NCBI RefSeq assembly: GCF_947503125.1
Contig: NZ_CANNCR010000013.1
Span: 1-64,000, forward strand
DNA from: an uncultured Metabacillus sp.
Lineage (GTDB): Bacteria; Bacillota; Bacilli; Bacillales; Bacillaceae
Direction of reading: 5' to 3'
Length of the DNA stretch: 64,000 nt
Part shown: positions 62,919 to 64,000 of the stretch, piece by piece
Numbering within the stretch: position 1 is the stretch's first letter
How the letters are laid out: the number at the start of each line of letters is the position of its first letter
Translations under genes and position numbers: made by a program
Notes under the pieces: generated by a model
What the model was told of the DNA's origin: nothing
Databases searched by the model: none
What the model saw: only the letters and a program-made list of their open reading frames with translations

Positions 62919-64000
62919 ATGCCGACCCAACAACATAAGAAAAAACGGGTTGTAATAAAAGTAGGAAGCAGTTCGTTAACAAGTCGACATGGAGAAATAA
63001 GTCGACGAAAACTTGAGAAATTAGCTGATGAAATTGCTTTATTAAAGGATGATGGCCACGAAATTGTATTTGTATCTTCTGGTGCAGTGGCTGCGGGCTA
63101 CAGAAAGCTGGGCTGTATTGAACGGCCAACCTCATTACCAGAAAAACAAGCTGCAGCATCCATTGGTCAAGGATTATTAATCGAAGCTTATTCGGAAATC
63201 TTTTTATCACACGGCTATGTGGCATCACAAATTTTGATTACGCGCAGTGACTTTTCAGATGAATATCGATATCACAATGTTCGAAACACATTAAATGTAT
63301 TATTGGAACGCGGAATCATTCCGATTGTAAATGAAAATGACACGGTTACAGTTGATCGCTTAAAGTTTGGGGATAATGATACATTATCTGCTAAAGTAGC
63401 AGGACTTGTTGAGGCAGATCAATTGATTATCTTATCTGATATCGATGGACTATATGATTCCGATCCGCGCAAAAATGAAAAGGCAAAATTGCTTGAAAAA
63501 GTATATGAGATCACACCTGAAATTGAGGAAGGTGCCGGAGATTCTGGCAGCAATGTTGGAACCGGCGGAATGAAATCGAAAATTGATGCTGTGAAAATTG
63601 CGATGGCTTCAGGGATTTCAACCTTTCTAGGTAAAGCTAGCATTCAGAATATTTTAGGTGACGCCGTTAAAGGAGTGGCAAGAGGGACTTACTTTGAAGT
63701 AACAAATGAATCAATTAATTTAAATCAAAAAAGACAATGGATTGCCTTCCACTCGGGACCAGAAGGAGAAATTGTGATCAATCAAAATGTAAGAACCTCA
63801 ATTGCAGATCATAAGCACAGTATTTTTTCCTCAGATATTACCAAAGTCAAAGGACAGTTTGAAAAAGGTGCTGTTATTCGCATACTAGATCACGAGGGTG
63901 AAAGAATTGGTTTGGGTGTTGTTAATTATTCAAATGAAGATTTAGAAAGATTGAATAAAATTTCAGGTAAAGAGGTTGAGAGACTAGAGGTTGTCCATTT
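62919..64000 (+). CDS. proB: Glutamate 5-kinase, cut by the right window edge
   Basis: The first 360 residues of gamma-glutamyl kinase, which phosphorylates glutamate in the first step of proline synthesis. The reading frame is open to the last base, so only the extreme C-terminus is missing. Seen: amino-acid-kinase domain with VVIKVGSSSL (about 11-20), FVSSGAVAAG (about 50-59), IPIVNENDTVTVDRLKFGDNDTLSA in consecutive blocks (about 129-153), SDIDGLYDSDPR and GTGGMKSKIDAVKIA, then a C-terminal PUA domain from about residue 280. AGGAGTGAT precedes ATG 62919. The next gene is expected to be proA. Confidence 0.96.
   Translation, partial: MPTQQHKKKRVVIKVGSSSLTSRHGEISRRKLEKLADEIALLKDDGHEIVFVSSGAVAAGYRKLGCIERPTSLPEKQAAASIGQGLLIEAYSEIFLSHGYVASQILITRSDFSDEYRYHNVRNTLNVLLERGIIPIVNENDTVTVDRLKFGDNDTLSAKVAGLVEADQLIILSDIDGLYDSDPRKNEKAKLLEKVYEITPEIEEGAGDSGSNVGTGGMKSKIDAVKIAMASGISTFLGKASIQNILGDAVKGVARGTYFEVTNESINLNQKRQWIAFHSGPEGEIVINQNVRTSIADHKHSIFSSDITKVKGQFEKGAVIRILDHEGERIGLGVVNYSNEDLERLNKISGKEVERLEVVH

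Overview
The window is a low-GC Firmicute chromosome segment, almost certainly from a spore-forming Bacillaceae bacterium. The reasons are an alpha/beta-type small acid-soluble spore protein (30047-30304), strong AAGGAGG-type ribosome binding sites with TTG and GTG starts, Fur, BirA, AraR, XylR and cre sites of Bacillus type, an intergenic repeat common in Bacillaceae, and gene products that read like Bacillus or Geobacillus orthologues. The genus is not fixed by the sequence. No tRNA, rRNA, phage, insertion sequence or CRISPR array was seen.

Layout. 0.2-4.5 kb holds housekeeping genes: a WrbA-like flavodoxin, a lactonase-fold protein, a YgaD-type ABC exporter and an HxlR regulator. 4.8-7.0 kb is arginase rocF plus ornithine aminotransferase rocD. 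7.2-15.7 kb is a six-gene Fur-boxed operon with the same order as the rhizobactin rhbABCDEF genes, predicted to make a schizokinen-type citrate hydroxamate siderophore. 15.8-19.0 kb is a BirA-boxed bioY-yhfT-yhfS operon for biotin or acyl metabolism. 19.3-20.1 kb is a metallo-beta-lactamase-fold hydrolase.

20.3-48.3 kb is a large arabinose and arabinan region: an AraPST sugar-sensing three-component system, the AraEGH monosaccharide ABC transporter, AraR, egsA/araM, a HAD phosphatase, an unusual ArsR-type regulator divergent from an AbnEFJ arabino-oligosaccharide transporter, two GH51 and one GH43 arabinofuranosidases, and araB-araD-araA. Oligosaccharides enter through AbnEFJ, are cut in the cytosol by the three glycosidases, and arabinose goes through AraA, AraB and AraD to xylulose 5-phosphate. 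Inserted between araT and araE are a manganese (yybP-ykoY) riboswitch followed by a RIO-like kinase gene, and an intergenic repeat element. A 6S-2-like RNA sits at 48.4 kb, then xylR and xylB diverge.

51.7-53.5 kb carries two secreted cell-envelope-type proteins. 53.7-53.9 kb looks like a small structured RNA or attenuated leader before a bile-acid/sodium-symporter-family gene. 55.0-59.8 kb is a TPP-riboswitch operon for thiamine pyrimidine salvage (YlmB deformylase, TenA, ThiZ-ThiX-ThiY). 59.9-61.7 kb holds a SurA-N lipoprotein and an acetyltransferase, and 62.0-64.0 kb starts proline biosynthesis (proC-type reductase, then proB cut by the window edge).

Most gene ends carry long terminator hairpins that share a GGGTCTGTCCC-like core, which looks like a dispersed repeat family. 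Starts were chosen from ribosome binding sites, so several differ from the longest open frame. All homology calls are by eye from recognised motifs; no database search was run.
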